Part shown: piece after piece, positions 1 through 11,498 of the stretch | Layout: each line of letters opens with the position of its first letter | How positions within the stretch are numbered: position 1 is the stretch's first letter | Source: Podarcis raffonei | Taxonomy: Eukaryota; Chordata; Lepidosauria; Squamata; Lacertidae | Length of the DNA stretch: 64,000 nt | NCBI RefSeq assembly: GCF_027172205.1 | Contig: NC_070614.1 | Location: forward strand, 42,833,001 to 42,897,000 | Reading direction: 5' to 3' | The notes under the pieces: generated by a model | Told to the model about the DNA's origin: nothing | The model's database searches: none | What the model saw: the letters and a program-made list of their open reading frames with translations, nothing else | Made by a program: the position numbers and the translations under genes

Positions 1-1079
1 GCTTGTAGACTATAGAAGAGTCAGCCTATGGAAGAACTGAATCATACAGATATCTGCATCTTTCTTTCTCTCCAGAATATCTGCAATGCACTGAGGAATG
101 CATCTGTTTCTTGGGGTGGGATGGGGTAATAGTTTCCTTATTACTAGTTTGGTATAAAAGATCTGACTGAATCTTTAATTATGTTCCATAATCCAATTCA
201 TATCTTGTGAAAGTTTGAGAATCCACTGGATAGTTAAGTTGGTACTCTGGATTCTTTTCTAACGAATCACTGAAAGATTAAACAAAGATAATTATTTAAA
301 CAAAAATAAGCAGTTGATTTAATATTGCTTTTGTACAGTGTGATAACATGTCCTGCTAATAATATTGCTTGGATATATTAAATATGATCTCTTATGAAGA
401 TTAAGAGATCTCCTTTTAAAAAAAAAACATTTTTTTTAATTAACAAGAGGAAAACTTGGACACATCAAGAACGGAGTGTGGGAAACCATTTTTTTGGAAA
501 AATTGTATTCATTTTGTCTTTGTGGCTGAGTTGGTAAAATTTGGAAGATCAATAAAAATGATTTGGCAAAAAAATGTATCGATACAATTTGTGTTGTTTT
601 TTAATTACAGGGAGATACCTCCCCCACAGTTCACAAATATTTTATTATTGGTGAGAGAAGAGAATTATGAATAATGAATGGACATTATAAAGATGTACAT
701 TTGCATATATGCAACTCTCTCTCTCATCACTTGATGGGTAAAAAATATTTTTTAAAAACAATTAAAGTCCTCAGGATCTTCTTACATTCCTAATATTTTA
801 TATTTAGAATGATTTAGAACTACATCAAGCAACAGAAAAATATTCAAATAATTGACAATGGTTATAATTGGAACATCACAATGTATGCTTCTAAATTATA
901 AAGTCAATATCATATTAAAAGGTTTAAAAGATGATATAACAACTGAATCTTATCTAAGGTTGCAATTACTAGTGTAGTAGTAGTAGTAGTAGCAGCAGTA
1001 GTAGTAGCTGACATATGAAAATATCACAATAGTTGGTTTTTCTGTATTATCTTTGAATAGTAGAATAGGTTGATGAAAA
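1..1079. other. AT-rich upstream flank, no gene seen
   Basis: No coding signal or recognisable repeat family was seen, apart from a TAG/CAG-type trinucleotide microsatellite at about 975-1007. The short open frame at 456-674 is AT-rich and matches nothing I know. Confidence 0.6.
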
Positions 1080-1133
1080 TTGTTCATGGTAACACCCATT
1101 GTATCTCTCTCCTATTCAGGTCCATCCATCTCC

Positions 1134-2075
1134 ATGAACATCTCCTGTGTCACTGAGTTTGTCTTCCTGGGTCTCTCCAATTCCCGTTCCATCCAGATAT
1201 TTCTCTTTGTCCTGGTTTTTGCCTGTTACACTGTAATCCTATTGGGCAACCTCCTCATTGTGGTGACTGTACATGCAGAGCCCCGCCTCCTCCAGTCCCC
1301 CATGTACTTCTTCCTGGCTTGTTTATCCATTCTTGATATTTCTGTGGGTTCCGTGGTTGTCCCCAAGATGGTAGCAGACCTGGCCAGTTTTGGCCAGACA
1401 ATCTCATTTGGTGGCTGTATGACACAGATCTTCTTCCTTCACTTCTCTGGGGGCAGTGAGATGTTCCTCCTCACCCTCATGGCCTATGATCGCTATGTGG
1501 CCATCTGCCACCCACTGACATACACCACCAGAATGAACCGCCCACGTTGCACTAGGCTCCTCTTACTCTGTTTGGCTGGAGGCATCATCCACTCTGCCAC
1601 TCAGTTTATCCTGGTTGTCCAACTCCCATTCTGTGGACCAAATGAACTTGACAATTTTTACTGTGATGTTCCACAGGTGGTGAGACTGGCGTGTGCCAAT
1701 ACCTACATCACAGAAATACTCATGGCGGCTAATAGTGGCCTCCTCTCCCTGGTTTGCTTCCTTATTTTACTACTTTCATATGGTGTCATTCTGGCCACCC
1801 TTCGAGGCCACTTCAAGGAGAGTGGATGGAAGGCTCTGTCTACCTGTAGCTCTCACTTGACTGTAGTCAGCCTCATTTTTGTGCCCTGCCTCTTTGTATA
1901 TCTTGTACCCTTCTCCAGCTCCAGTGTGGACAAAATGGCTTCCTTATTCTTCACCATTGTCACTCCTGCACTGAATCCTATCATATATACACTAAGAAAC
2001 AGAGAAATGAAGGAGGCTATTGGGCGGTGGAAAAAACCACTGCATTTTCTTCCATTCTTGTGTAAAAGTAGGTAA
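1134..2075 (+). CDS. Olfactory receptor, class II, family 4-like, intact
   Basis: Seven-transmembrane G-protein-coupled receptor for odorants, expected in the ciliary membrane of olfactory neurons and coupled to Golf. From the ATG at 1134 it is 313 residues, the usual length. Visible landmarks are an N-terminal NIS glycosylation site (residues 2-4), GN in TM1 (38-39), PMYFF (56-60), MAYDRYVAIC at the end of TM3 (116-125), SY in TM5 (215), KALSTCSSHL before TM6 (233-242) and NPIIYTLRN in TM7 (281-289). The VTEFVFLGLS start and the GGSEMFLL stretch before MAYDRY are typical of family 4. An upstream frame is open, but the start MNISCVTEF fits the family. A pyrimidine-rich splice acceptor ends at 1119, just before this ATG, matching the common 5'-UTR intron of these genes. 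There are no internal stops. Subfamily is not assigned. Confidence 0.95.
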   Translation: MNISCVTEFVFLGLSNSRSIQIFLFVLVFACYTVILLGNLLIVVTVHAEPRLLQSPMYFFLACLSILDISVGSVVVPKMVADLASFGQTISFGGCMTQIFFLHFSGGSEMFLLTLMAYDRYVAICHPLTYTTRMNRPRCTRLLLLCLAGGIIHSATQFILVVQLPFCGPNELDNFYCDVPQVVRLACANTYITEILMAANSGLLSLVCFLILLLSYGVILATLRGHFKESGWKALSTCSSHLTVVSLIFVPCLFVYLVPFSSSSVDKMASLFFTIVTPALNPIIYTLRNREMKEAIGRWKKPLHFLPFLCKSR

Positions 2076-3066
2076 TGTACAAGTAGTTCTTCCCAGGAGT
2101 ATTTAGTCAACTGTAAGAGTGCCTCAGACTTTTCCTGCTTTCTGAATAGCCGTGTGACTGGAGTCTACTAATAGTTTTCCATAGCCATGTTATGGGGTGA
2201 AATTTTAAAAGATGTCATCCTAGAATTTCCTATTTGAAAGAGAAAGTAGAAGGAGGGAAGAATGCATTCTTGAGTCAAGTGGAAGAGAACGCATATGTCA
2301 TAGCAGTTTGAATATTGTATAAGGACCTATGAGGTCTGTCTCCCTTACATGTCCTCAAAGGGGAGCCCTGTATTGTAAGGCAAACCAGTTTTGAATCAGC
2401 AGGGACTTTCAAAAGAATTTTGTGGAGAATGGAGTGGGGACCATTGAGGTAATTGAAGTTTAAAAGTGTGTGGCTGTGTGTGTGTGTCAGCATTTTCTCA
2501 GGCATGTACAAAACACTGGATGTGTGTGTAATGCAGTAGATTGTCTATTTCCAGGGTCGCCTGCCACCTTTGCTTCAAAGAACAATTCTTAAAGCACTCA
2601 TTGCTTATTAAGAAGAAAATGTACAATGTATTTCTTAGCAGAACTTCATACTGAGCAGGTGTGTCAACTTGAATAAAATATTGATCAATCACAAGATGTG
2701 GTGCATGCACACCATTTGAATGGCAATGCCCATCAACCTTTTGGTGGGAGGGGCAGCCCCTTCAAATATTTTACTGAGGGGGCCAAGGGAGTTGGCTCCT
2801 ATGTTTTTGAAAAATTATTTAAACAAGTAGAATCTGCAACAAAACAATAGTATTGAATGCTGATGATTACGTACACAATTTCATTTATCTCCCTCCCCCC
2901 CCTTCAAGTTTCCATCCATTGCCATCAAATTTACTTTGGAACATTTCCACCTTTAGGATTTTTTCTTCTTCTCCTGCAAATTTCCCCCTCATCCCTGCTA
3001 TACATCCCTCTTGAGTGTGACCCTGAAGGTTTTTTGTTTGTTTGTTTACAATCAAGTGCTATATAA

Positions 3067-3106
<40 letters not shown>

Positions 3107-3110
3107 CATG
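2076..3110. other. Intergenic, no gene seen; AT microsatellite
   Basis: No coding frame of interest. A pure AT dinucleotide run lies at about 3072-3103. The sequence just before it resembles the 3' part of a reptile LINE repeat also seen near 22.65 kb. Confidence 0.5.
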
Positions 3111-3429
3111 CGGCTACATAATGAATGGTACCCAGAGCCTCAGTATCAGAATTAGAGGGAATGATAGTAGCCCAAGATCCCTTTCTATTGGGGTAAAAGC
3201 AGACATTAGTCAAATCAGAGCCTTGGAAAGGGTCAGGCGCAAGGGAATCATGTATGGGAAAGTGCTATAAATTGTCTTTGTAACCTATGCCCTGGGTCCA
3301 CAATCTGCAAATAATTCCTTGGGACTATTTTACGCTTTATGCAGACTGCAATAAATCTTATCTCTTTCCACAATGCTTGTAAGTGTTTATTTGGCTAAAA
3401 GAACCAGCGTATCTCCAGACATCCTTTGC

Positions 3430-3565
3430 AGGGTAACATTTTTACAAAAACCGCATTTCCAGATTTGGGGTATGTCAAAAATGAATCACTTCATCTCCTC
3501 TAATGTTTTGTGGGCAGCTAGCCTGAAATGTGTGAAGAGCTGCACTTCTGGAATTACCACTGAGG
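3430..3565 (-). repeat. Inverted copy of a repeat found in the array backbone
   Basis: About 130 bases here match, on the opposite strand, the block at about 9,330-9,460 that recurs in every array unit (for example 17,580-17,710). The block is therefore an interspersed repeat and not part of the gene's regulatory region. Confidence 0.5.
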
Positions 3566-3569
3566 GACA

Positions 3570-3920
3570 TGGGTGGCACTGTGGGTTAAACCACAGAGTC
3601 TAGGACTTGCCAATCAGAAGGTTGGCGATTCGAATCCCTGCGACGGGGTGAGCTCCCATTGCTTGGTCCCTGCTCCTGCCAACCTAGCAGCTCAAAAGCA
3701 CATCAAAGTGCAAGTAGATAAATAGGTACCACTCCAGAGGGAAGGTAAACGGCGTTTCCGTGCACTGCTCTGGTTCACCAGAAGCGGCTTAGTCATGCAG
3801 GGCACATGACCCGGAAGCTGTATGCCAGCTCCCTCGGCCAGTAAAGTGAGATGAGCACCGCAACCCCAGAGTTGGCCACGACTGGACCTAATGGTCAGGG
3901 GTTCCTTTACCTTTACCTTA
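3570..3920 (+). mobile_element. Sauria SINE, near full length
   Basis: A tRNA-derived head with a B-box-like GATTCGAATCC is followed by a body with GCACATGACCCGGAAGC and a 3' tail CCACGACTGGACCTAATGG ending in repeated TTTACC. This is the Sauria SINE layout, a squamate SINE mobilised by BovB-type LINEs, and it is a main reason for calling the host a squamate. Confidence 0.85.
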
Positions 3921-4019
3921 CATTGATTATTGCTTTCATTTGATGGATCAGTGGTCTCGTTAGATAGTAAAATTCATTTTAAATTGATGTTTTAGGGGTT
4001 GTTTTTAAAAGTCTGGTGC

Positions 4020-4134
4020 AGGTTAATCTGTTTTGCATTACTTTCTATGGGAAAGTGTGCCTTGGTTTTGGAACGCTTTGGTTTTGGAATGGACTTCCAG
4101 AACGGATTAGGTTTGAGAACCAAGGTACCACAGT
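4020..4134. mobile_element. One end of a TA-targeting DNA transposon (MITE)
   Basis: The right edge reads GAGAACCAAGGTACCACAG followed by TA. Its reverse complement starts CTGTGGTACCTTGGTTCTC, a terminus like those of Tc1/mariner-pogo type elements. The left end was not found, so this is a fragment. Confidence 0.45.
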
Positions 4135-4549
4135 ATTAATTTTGTAAAAAGCTCTTATTACGATTTATGTGGAAATCATACAGTTTGGTTATGCACTTTT
4201 TGGTGTTTTGTTTATTGCTTATGATTATTTTTATTATGTTGTCATTACAACTAATTCTTCATGTGGTAAGCCAGACATCATGGTTTGAACTTGGAAAGGT
4301 GGGATACAAATGTATATATGTATGAGTGTATTTGCTTCACTAAGGAGCTGCAATAGGTTAGTGAAAAATTCATTTGTGTGTGTGAGTTTGTTATTGTTGG
4401 TATGCTTTATTCCATTGTAAACAGACAGATCTTTGCAACTTTTCCACAGGAGAAGCTTGTGCAGAGGGCTCATTGGAACTTGAGAAACTAAACCCTTCTC
4501 CTTGTTATGCTGTTATTCTGTGTCCAGCCTTTTGTTTGTTGGTAGGTTT

Positions 4550-4641
4550 TGTCGCCAGCCTATAGAGTGAGGTGAGCGCTAACCCCAGAGTCGTCCGCGA
4601 CTGGACCTAACGGTCAGGGGTACCTTTACCTGTACCTTTTT
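4550..4641 (+). mobile_element. Sauria SINE 3'-tail fragment
   Basis: It repeats the tail of the SINE at 3.6-3.9 kb (CGACTGGACCTAACGGTCAG, then TTTACC repeats) but lacks the tRNA-like head. Confidence 0.7.
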
Positions 4642-4815
4642 TCGCAGTGGTTTGTCCATTCAGACGTGCAGCTTTCCCTGGCAACTTGCCATGTTACAGC
4701 ATAGAATGACTTTTGCATTTTAATTCTGCTGGTTGCAAAAAATATATAAAAAAATGAGAATGTCTTTGTTATCATCATTAGTGCCTCTTATAACCTTCAT
4801 TATTGTTATTGTATA

Positions 4816-5030
4816 GACTCACAGAATTGTAGAGTTGGAAGGGATCCAAGGATCATCTGCTCCAACCCCTTGCAATGCAGGAATCTCAGCTAAAGCATCC
4901 ATGACAGATGGTCATCCAACCTCTCCTTAAAAACCTCCAAGGAAGGAGAGTCCAATACCTTCTCAAGGTCTCTGTTCCACTGTTAAACAGCTCTTACTCT
5001 CAGAAAGTTTTTCCTTAGAGTCTCCTTTCG
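4816..5030 (-). mobile_element. CR1 LINE 3'-end fragment
   Basis: The reverse complement reads through the conserved CR1 3' region and ends CTTCCAACTCTACAATTCTG, as in the full CR1 copies at 7.0, 19.9 and 34.4 kb. Only the last 200 or so bases are present. Confidence 0.75.
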
Positions 5031-5474
5031 CATAAGGGGGCATGGCTTGCCATGCAAAGGTCTTCTACAGACGTCCTCTTGAGAGTTTGCTGGTGAGAAA
5101 GCCAGTGGGTATCTGGCTTCCCTAGCAGGATTGTCCCAGTTTGAGGGGTGCTAGGGGTTTTTCTCTACTGGTGCTGCTGGGCCCATCACTTGCCTTGGAA
5201 ACCCGCATTGGCAAAAGAGCCTCGTAATGTCATGGGGTTTTTGTCTCTCTCCAAAGAACACCACCTGAGCAACGCTCACAGCTACCCTTTTAATTTGAGC
5301 TGGCGTGAGAGCTTGTTTATAATGTGGTGCTTAGAACAGGGATGGGGTCCATTTTCCAGGCAGAGAACCACATCTCTCCATGAGCAGCCCTCCAGGGACC
5401 ATCTTTGAGTAATGGGTATAGCCACAGGCAAAAGCAGGTGGAGCAAAGATCAGGAGTCTTGCCTTTGTCAGATG

Positions 5475-6670
5475 GGGTACATTTTAGTCACACAAATGGC
5501 AGGATAATAATCAGCATTAGGAAGAACTTACCCAACCTGGTGCTTTGAGATTCTCATAGATTCCAACTCTCATCAGCCCAGGCCAGGATGGCCAGTGGTT
5601 GAGGATGATGGGAGTTGGAGTCCTTTGGATCACATCTGTGGATGTTATAAGTAGTTCAAACCTTTTTCTCTGCTGAATGGGCTGAATGCAGCTCTATTGC
5701 TGCTATTACTGGTGCCTATTAAGACCCTTTCTGCAGAACTCAATATTTTAGTATGGCAACACTTACACTTACCCGCTGAGTTGCAGGACATCTTTGGGAG
5801 AAGAAAAGGCTAAGGAGTAAAGCCTGCACAAATCCTGAGTCAAGTCCCTAAGACATTTGGATGGTGCTCTGTACGCTTCCCTTTGGGTCTTCCCATCTGG
5901 GCAGCCCAGGACCTCCATACACATTGCTCAGGTTTGTGCCACAGAGAGGTCAGTTCTGTGCTGATAATGCAGTGGTTTTACTTCACCACTGGAAGTGCAC
6001 TTCATTGTCTTTCAAGACAGATGGATGCCAACAGCAACAATTATTTCTTACATTTTCTGGCTACACTGCCTGTTGCAATTGAGTTCATCATGGGGGAGTC
6101 TTAAGCTACTCAGTTCCAGACAACCACACAACCTCAGTTCGAATCCCTTTCTGCAGTGAATGGCAAGCAAACTCTGGGCTGAAAGACTGTGATGTTTAAC
6201 ACAGGAACTTCAGAAACACCAACCTTGCTTTATTGATTTTTTCCCAGGAACAAGTACAGGAGAGATATGATACATCCCATGATACATGACATCAGTTTTG
6301 GGAAAACTTCCACCAGGAGAAATCAATCAAGCCATCATCAGTAATGTTTCCCAATTTAAGAGATAATGAAATGGGTTGAAACCTCAGGTGTTATTCAGCC
6401 CCTGGGTGAAGGTGAATGGGTGAAGGTGTTAGATGGTATCCTGTCATGCAAATGTAACATTCCCATTTGCTGCTTTGCAACCTTTGTCACTGACTAGCCC
6501 CACTTTGGGCTCTGGCCTTGCACATTGCTGTCATGTGGTCATGGAAGTGTGCTCATAAGGGAAGATGGACCTCAGGCTGAAAAAGTTTCCTCACCACTGC
6601 AATAAAGAGGAAGCTGCCCTCCAGTATACTTCCTTTGATTTCTCAGTGAGGAAGTATAATCTGCCAAGCA
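5475..6670. repeat. Oldest copy of the array backbone (unit 0), noncoding
   Basis: This aligns by eye with 29,435-30,740, 43,036-44,345 and 62,480-63,780 but is much more diverged. Matching landmarks are the AAGACTGTGAYRYTTAACAC block near 6,185 and a CACCAACCTTGCTTTA block near 6,220. It appears to be the left edge of the unit that carries gene copy A. No gene was recognised. Confidence 0.6.
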
Positions 6671-6835
6671 GAAGAATCACAGAATTGTGAAGTTGGAAGG
6701 GACTTCAGGCTTCATCTAGTTGAACCCTGTGCAATGAAGGAATCACAGCTAAAAAAATCTGTGACCAATGACCATCGAACCCTCAATGGAGGAGGTTCAG
6801 CTGCTGAGTGGTTCTTACTGTCAGACATATGAATA
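6671..6835 (-). mobile_element. CR1 3'-end fragment, part of the unit backbone
   Basis: This is the same small CR1 3' piece that recurs at about 30,747, 44,349 and 63,787, so it predates the duplications. Confidence 0.6.
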
Positions 6836-7046
6836 TTACCCATTCTCCGTCAGTATTGCTGAGAAGATTCCCAGACGATTTTTCCAAGCAAAATCTGCCC
6901 AACAACCATTGACAAACACTGGATAACATTCTCCTGATTGGCAGCATATTTCCTCCCTTTTCTGCACAACCAATGAAGTATATTCAATGTCATTTCTTTA
7001 TTCATTTTTCTCTGTCATGAGAGCCCTCTGTCATGAGAGCCCTCTG

Positions 7047-8480
7047 TCCAAGACTGGAGGAGGGCAAATGTTGTCCCTATTTTCAAAAAGGGGAAAAGAG
7101 AGGACCCAAATAATTACCGCCCAGTCAGTCTGACATCAATACCAGGGAAGATTCTGGAGCAGATCATTAAGCAAACAGTCTGTGAGCACCTAGAAAGGAA
7201 TGCTGTGATCACCAATAGTCAGCATGGATTTCTGAAAAATAAGTCATGTCAGACTAACCTGATCTCGTTTTTTGACAGAATTACAAGCCTGGTAGATGAA
7301 GGGAACGCAGTGGATGTAGCCTACCTTGATTTCAGCAAGGCATTTGACAAGGTGCCCCATGATATTCTTGTAAAGAAGCTGGTAAAATGCGGTCTTGACT
7401 TTGCTACCACTCAGTGGATTTGTAACTGGCTGACTGACCGAACCCAAAGGGTGCTCATCAATGGTTCCTCTTCATCCTGGAGAAGAGTGACTAGTGGGGT
7501 GCCACAGGGTTCTGTCTTGGGCCCGGTCTTATTCAACATCTTTATCAACGACTTGGATGATGGACTCAAGGGCATCCTGATCAAATTTGCAGATGACACC
7601 AAACTGGGAGGGGTGGCTAACACCCCAGAGGAGAGGATCACACTTCAAAACGACCTTGACAGATTAGAGAACTGGGCCAAAACAAACAAGATGAATTTTA
7701 ACAGGGAGAAATGTAAAGTATTGCACTTGGGCAAAAAAAATGAGAGGCACAAATACAAGATGGGTGACACCTGGCTTGAGAGCACTACATGTGAAAAGGA
7801 TCTAGGAGTCTTGGTTGACCACAAACTTGACATGAGCCAACAGTGTGACGCGGCAGCTAAAAAAGCCAATGCAATTCTGGGCTGCATCAATAGGAGTATA
7901 GCATCTAGATCAAGGGAAGTAATAGTGCCACTGTATTCTGCTCTGGTCAGACCTCACCTGGAGTACTGTGTCCAGTTCTGGGCACCACAGTTCAAGAAGG
8001 ACATTGACAAACTGGAACGTGTCCAGAGGAGGGCAACCAAAATGGTCAAAGGCCTGGAAACGATGCCTTATGAGGAACGGCTAAGGGAGCTGGGCATGTT
8101 TAGCCTGGAGAAGAGGAGGTTAAGGGGTGATATGATAGCCATGTTCAAATATATAAAAGGATGTCACATAGAGGAGGGAGAAAGGTTGTTTTCTGCTGCT
8201 CCAGAGAAGCGGACACGGAGCAATGGATCCAAACTACAAGAAAGAAGATTCCACCTAAACATTAGGAAGAACTTCCTGACAGTAAGAGCTGTTCGACAGT
8301 GGAATTTGCTGCCAAGGAGTGTGGTGAAGTCTCCTTCTTTGGAGGTCTTTAAGCAGAGGCTTGACAACCATATGTCAGGAGTGCTCTGATGGTGTTTCCT
8401 GCTTGGCAGGGGGTTGGACTCGATGGCCCTTGTGGTCTCTTCCAACTCTATGATTCTATGATTCTATGATTCTATGATTC
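7047..8480 (+). mobile_element. CR1 LINE, 5'-truncated, reverse transcriptase open
   Basis: The element carries the RT and C-terminal part of CR1 ORF2. Motifs visible are [19 protein letters not shown] and FADDTK, the last being the RT catalytic box. The frame is open from about 7,051 to the stop at 8,389 with no internal stop. The endonuclease part is missing because of 5' truncation. It ends in the CR1 hallmark of repeated ATTCTATG, here about four and a half copies to 8,480. It sits in unit 0 backbone; the matching empty site is near 55,080. The left edge abuts a 16-base direct duplication (7,015-7,030 and 7,031-7,046). Where the copies at 19.9 and 34.4 kb have a stop after GKIL, this one has GAG, so it is a separate insertion. 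Confidence 0.93.
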
Positions 8481-8850
8481 AATTTCCCTCAAAACTAGCA
8501 GACTTGATGTTCAGAGGCAGGAATCTTCTGCCTTCCAACTCTGCTCCATTTGGATTTAAAATTTAAAAGAAACCAATAGCAGACTAGAGGAGATGACTCT
8601 AGTTGCAAATTTGAATTTCCAAAAAACAAAGTAACAGATCCAGATTTTACTAAATATTGAGGGGAAAATATCAAATGAAGGAATTAGAATCTGAAAGAGA
8701 AAGACAATGATTGACATTTTTCTTAAACATATCATTTCCCTGATTATATGCATGCAGAAACAAATGCACACATTTAACAATTTTTCAAAATGAAAAAGAA
8801 AAGCCCTCGGAGAGAGGTGCTGAGAGATTTAGTTGAGCCCTAACAGCAGA

Positions 8851-8938
8851 TGGCCCCCGGCCTCTTAAGTGAGATGGGCGCACAACCCTAGAGTCAGACA
8901 CGACTGGCACGTACGGGCAGGGGTACCTTTACCTTTTT
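8851..8938 (+). mobile_element. Truncated SINE tail with target duplication
   Basis: 88 bases of Sauria/BovB-type SINE tail are flanked by AACAGCAGA at 8842-8850 and 8939-8947. The paralogous site near 55,445 is empty, confirming insertion. Confidence 0.75.
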
Positions 8939-8947
8939 AACAGCAGA

Positions 8948-9891
8948 TAATCAAAACTGGTGCTGTTGTACATGTTTACTTCTGCAACCATAAGCATACA
9001 GCCAGGAAAGGGTTGAATCATATTCTGCATAATTTCTATGTAAGATCAAAAATTGTAACTATTGGGCCTGCACTAAGGCTCAGTCCCTTGTAGCCATTTG
9101 TTTTCCAGCAGGAGAGGACAAAGAGGACTCCTCTGTAGCCAGCTAAATATTCTGTAAATTGAAAATATCAGAAGCCAACCACTAGGACCTTTATGGCTTC
9201 TGAAAATTTCCACATATGCCATCAGTTATAGGGCAGGTAACTTTTGGAAATAGATTTGTGGTCTGAATTAGGACCTCTTTTAAGCCAAATTTGGCCTGTG
9301 GGTTAAAGGATCCCCACCACTGGCTGAGGAAGTGGCAGACCCAGAAGTGCACCCCTTTTTGTTTCAAGCCAACTACCCACAAAATACTAGGCAAAATGAA
9401 GTGATTCGTTTTTGGCATACCCCCAAACTGGAAGTGCTGCCCTGGTAGAAAAACCACTGCAGCTATCTTTCCATGGAATCCAGGATCTCAAAAGAGGTTT
9501 CTTTGCATTCATTTGTCAACCAATTCTGCCATACCCCACCTAAAAAGTAATGGATGTTCAGTCCATTCTGATTCTTGGAGCTTTAGAATTTAGGAATATA
9601 GGGAACTGTCTTATATAGAGTCAAATTGTTGATCCATCCAGCTCAGTATAATCTACACCTGGCGTATACAGACTGATAGCTGCTTTCAAGGGCTTCAGAG
9701 AAAGAGTCTGCACCTGAGACCTTCTGAATGTGAATTATATGTGTTACCATTATGCTTAGGTCCTTCCCCAAAGTAAGGAAAGCAGGTAAAGAGAAACACA
9801 GGTGGTGAAGTACAAGAGCCTGGACAGAGACAATTTTAAATACCATAAACCAGAGGAAAGAATTGGCAGCCTATTGGTATGTTATTTGGGC
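8948..9891. repeat. Unit backbone downstream of copy A, noncoding
   Basis: This aligns with 17,190-18,225, 31,470-32,507, 45,070-46,060 and 55,450-56,577. It holds the shared block containing GCATACAGCCAGGAAA and the inverted-repeat family also seen at 3.43 kb. No gene was seen. Confidence 0.6.
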
Positions 9892-10922
9892 TTAATCAGC
9901 TGCCGTTGGCAATGGGACATAAGTAGGTGGGTTAGAATTATCAGTAAAAGCCAGGTCACGGCAGTACAATATGTCACTCTTGCCCAAACCCAGCTTGTAT
10001 TGCCAGAAATAAATGTTGGTATTTGGAGGAAGAGTGAAGCTGACTTTTTCAGAGACTTCAGTTGCATCGCTCCATACTTCGTCTTTGCTGTCAATCTTCG
10101 TCCCACCATATTCAGCAGTCAGGGAAATTTGTGCCGTCAACAGTAATTTAGTGAGACCTTCTGCTCCAACTGTAACACTCGAAGATACTTTCCAGTTGTT
10201 TTCCATGCTGTGCATCTCTTTCTTCTCATATCCAACCTTCTTAACAATTTGCTGTTCCCAAGCAGCACTTATTTTGGCATTATTACTGAAAGTCTTGACA
10301 GGCTGCCAGACACCAAAAGCTTTACCATGATTTATAGACACGCCTCCAGGGAGGAAGTTGAGCACACTAGCATGGAAGGAAAATGTGGAAGGGTTTGCGT
10401 TTGAAAAGTCATCCATTCGGTAATACTCAACTCCCCATTTGCTATTTGGTTTCACAAGGTATATATGATCCTTGATTCCCCAGTAATACAGACCGTCTTT
10501 GGCCTTTGGGTGAAGGGGTTTCTGAACGACATTTAGGTCTTCATGCATATTGGTGACACGGCGGTACACTCCCTTCTTCTTGAATATAATGTAAAAGTAC
10601 TTATCATGGGAGAAGTAATGGTCTCCGTTTTGGCAGTTGGGATGGAGAGTGGAGACCACACTATCACTGTCAGTGTTCAGGTTGGTTACTCGGCGGTAAG
10701 AGTCCCCCTTGATAACATAAAATAAGTCATCACTATGGGCCAGGTAGTGGTCTCCACCACGGACAGAGTTGTGCAGACCAAATATATCCAGGTCTTTGCC
10801 TTCATTGAAATTAGTAGATCTCAAGTAGCAGCCCAGGTCTGAACGGACAATGTAGTAATACTTGTCCACACCACAGAAATCAACTCCTTTAGTTTTGCTC
10901 TTGGGAAGTATTCCATGGACCT
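9892..10922 (-). CDS. Array gene copy A, main exon: secreted four-repeat protein with aerolysin-like C-terminus
   Basis: I do not recognise a named family. The frame is open up to 10,962 and gives 356 codons, numbered here from that point. A pyrimidine-rich acceptor (TTTCTTTCTTCCTTCTAAAG) puts the exon start at 10,922, in phase with the signal exon at 12,417-12,486. The product would be about 366 residues. Four repeats follow: about 34-77, 80-117, 121-161 and 166-206. Each has a YYIV/FYVI-like strand, then YxRxTN, then LHxxxxxGDHY, suggesting a small propeller or prism. Residues 213-328 are polar and beta-rich with few charges, including VTVGAEG, ISLTAEYGG and VSFTLPPNTNIYFWQYKLG; this resembles the strand pattern and proline turn of aerolysin/ETX-type pore formers. 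That link is inference. The exon has no disabling change. Downstream, only AATAAC, a variant poly(A) signal, lies near the stop. Best guess: extracellular lectin-like or membrane-acting defence protein. Confidence 0.85.
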
Positions 10923-11498
10923 CTTTAGAAGGAAGAAAGAAATGGCTAGTTAGTTCTCCCACTTGGTTAATTGTTGTTCAGCGTCCTTGCACCAACCTAT
11001 TCCCAATGCATATTTCTTACAGAAAAACCTGTTTTCTTATCTAGTTACAGCAAAAGCCAGTCAGAAATTGACTCACCTGGTATAAGTCAGGCAAAGATGA
11101 TATTTCTCTGCCATCTTCTACATGCCCTCCTTCAGGGCACTCCATTCTATTCCGTCTCCTGTGTGCTTTCCATTCCCCACACCCTCAACAATCAGTCAAC
11201 GTTCTATGGCCATTCAGCAAGCTTAGGTCTCACTGTGTTGTTTTCCCTCCCAATTAATTACACCAACAGACATACTTCTTTTTGTACTTTGACATTCTGT
11301 GGGCCTCCAGATATCTCCTGATTATTGTGCACAAATGATGTTATTTGGCTACAAAAACTTTGACATTCACCTTTGAACATGAGAAGCTGTGTGATTTTTT
11401 TATTTTTTATTTTTTTATTGCTATGTGTCCAACCGGTTACATTTGCATCAAACACTGCAATGATATGGGGAATCCACGTAAAAATCTACCTCAATATA

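Noticed and set aside
456-674. 72-codon frame near the window start
   Set aside because: AT-rich, no motif, no homologue in the window; expected by chance.
3115-3365. LTR-like segment (TATAA, AATAAA, CT-rich end)
   Set aside because: No TG...CA ends, no target repeat and no second copy in the window; the features are too common to support a call.
3600-3650. tRNA-like sequence with a B box
   Set aside because: It is the tRNA-derived head of the Sauria SINE, not a tRNA gene.
7205-8389. Host gene with reverse transcriptase domain
   Set aside because: It is the RT of a CR1 LINE, as shown by the CR1 3' end and repeated copies.
10961-10963. Acceptor AACCAAG just before the GTG that opens the 356-codon frame
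   Set aside because: In phase, but the preceding sequence lacks a pyrimidine tract. The acceptor about 40 bases further in is much stronger and also in phase.
11077-11129. Possible middle exon of the array gene (good donor TACCAG|GTGAGT, open in phase after exon 1)
   Set aside because: It is 53 bases, so it ends in phase 0, and no acceptor that is shared by A, D and E lets the main exon continue in frame. Direct splicing of exon 1 to the main exon works in all three copies.
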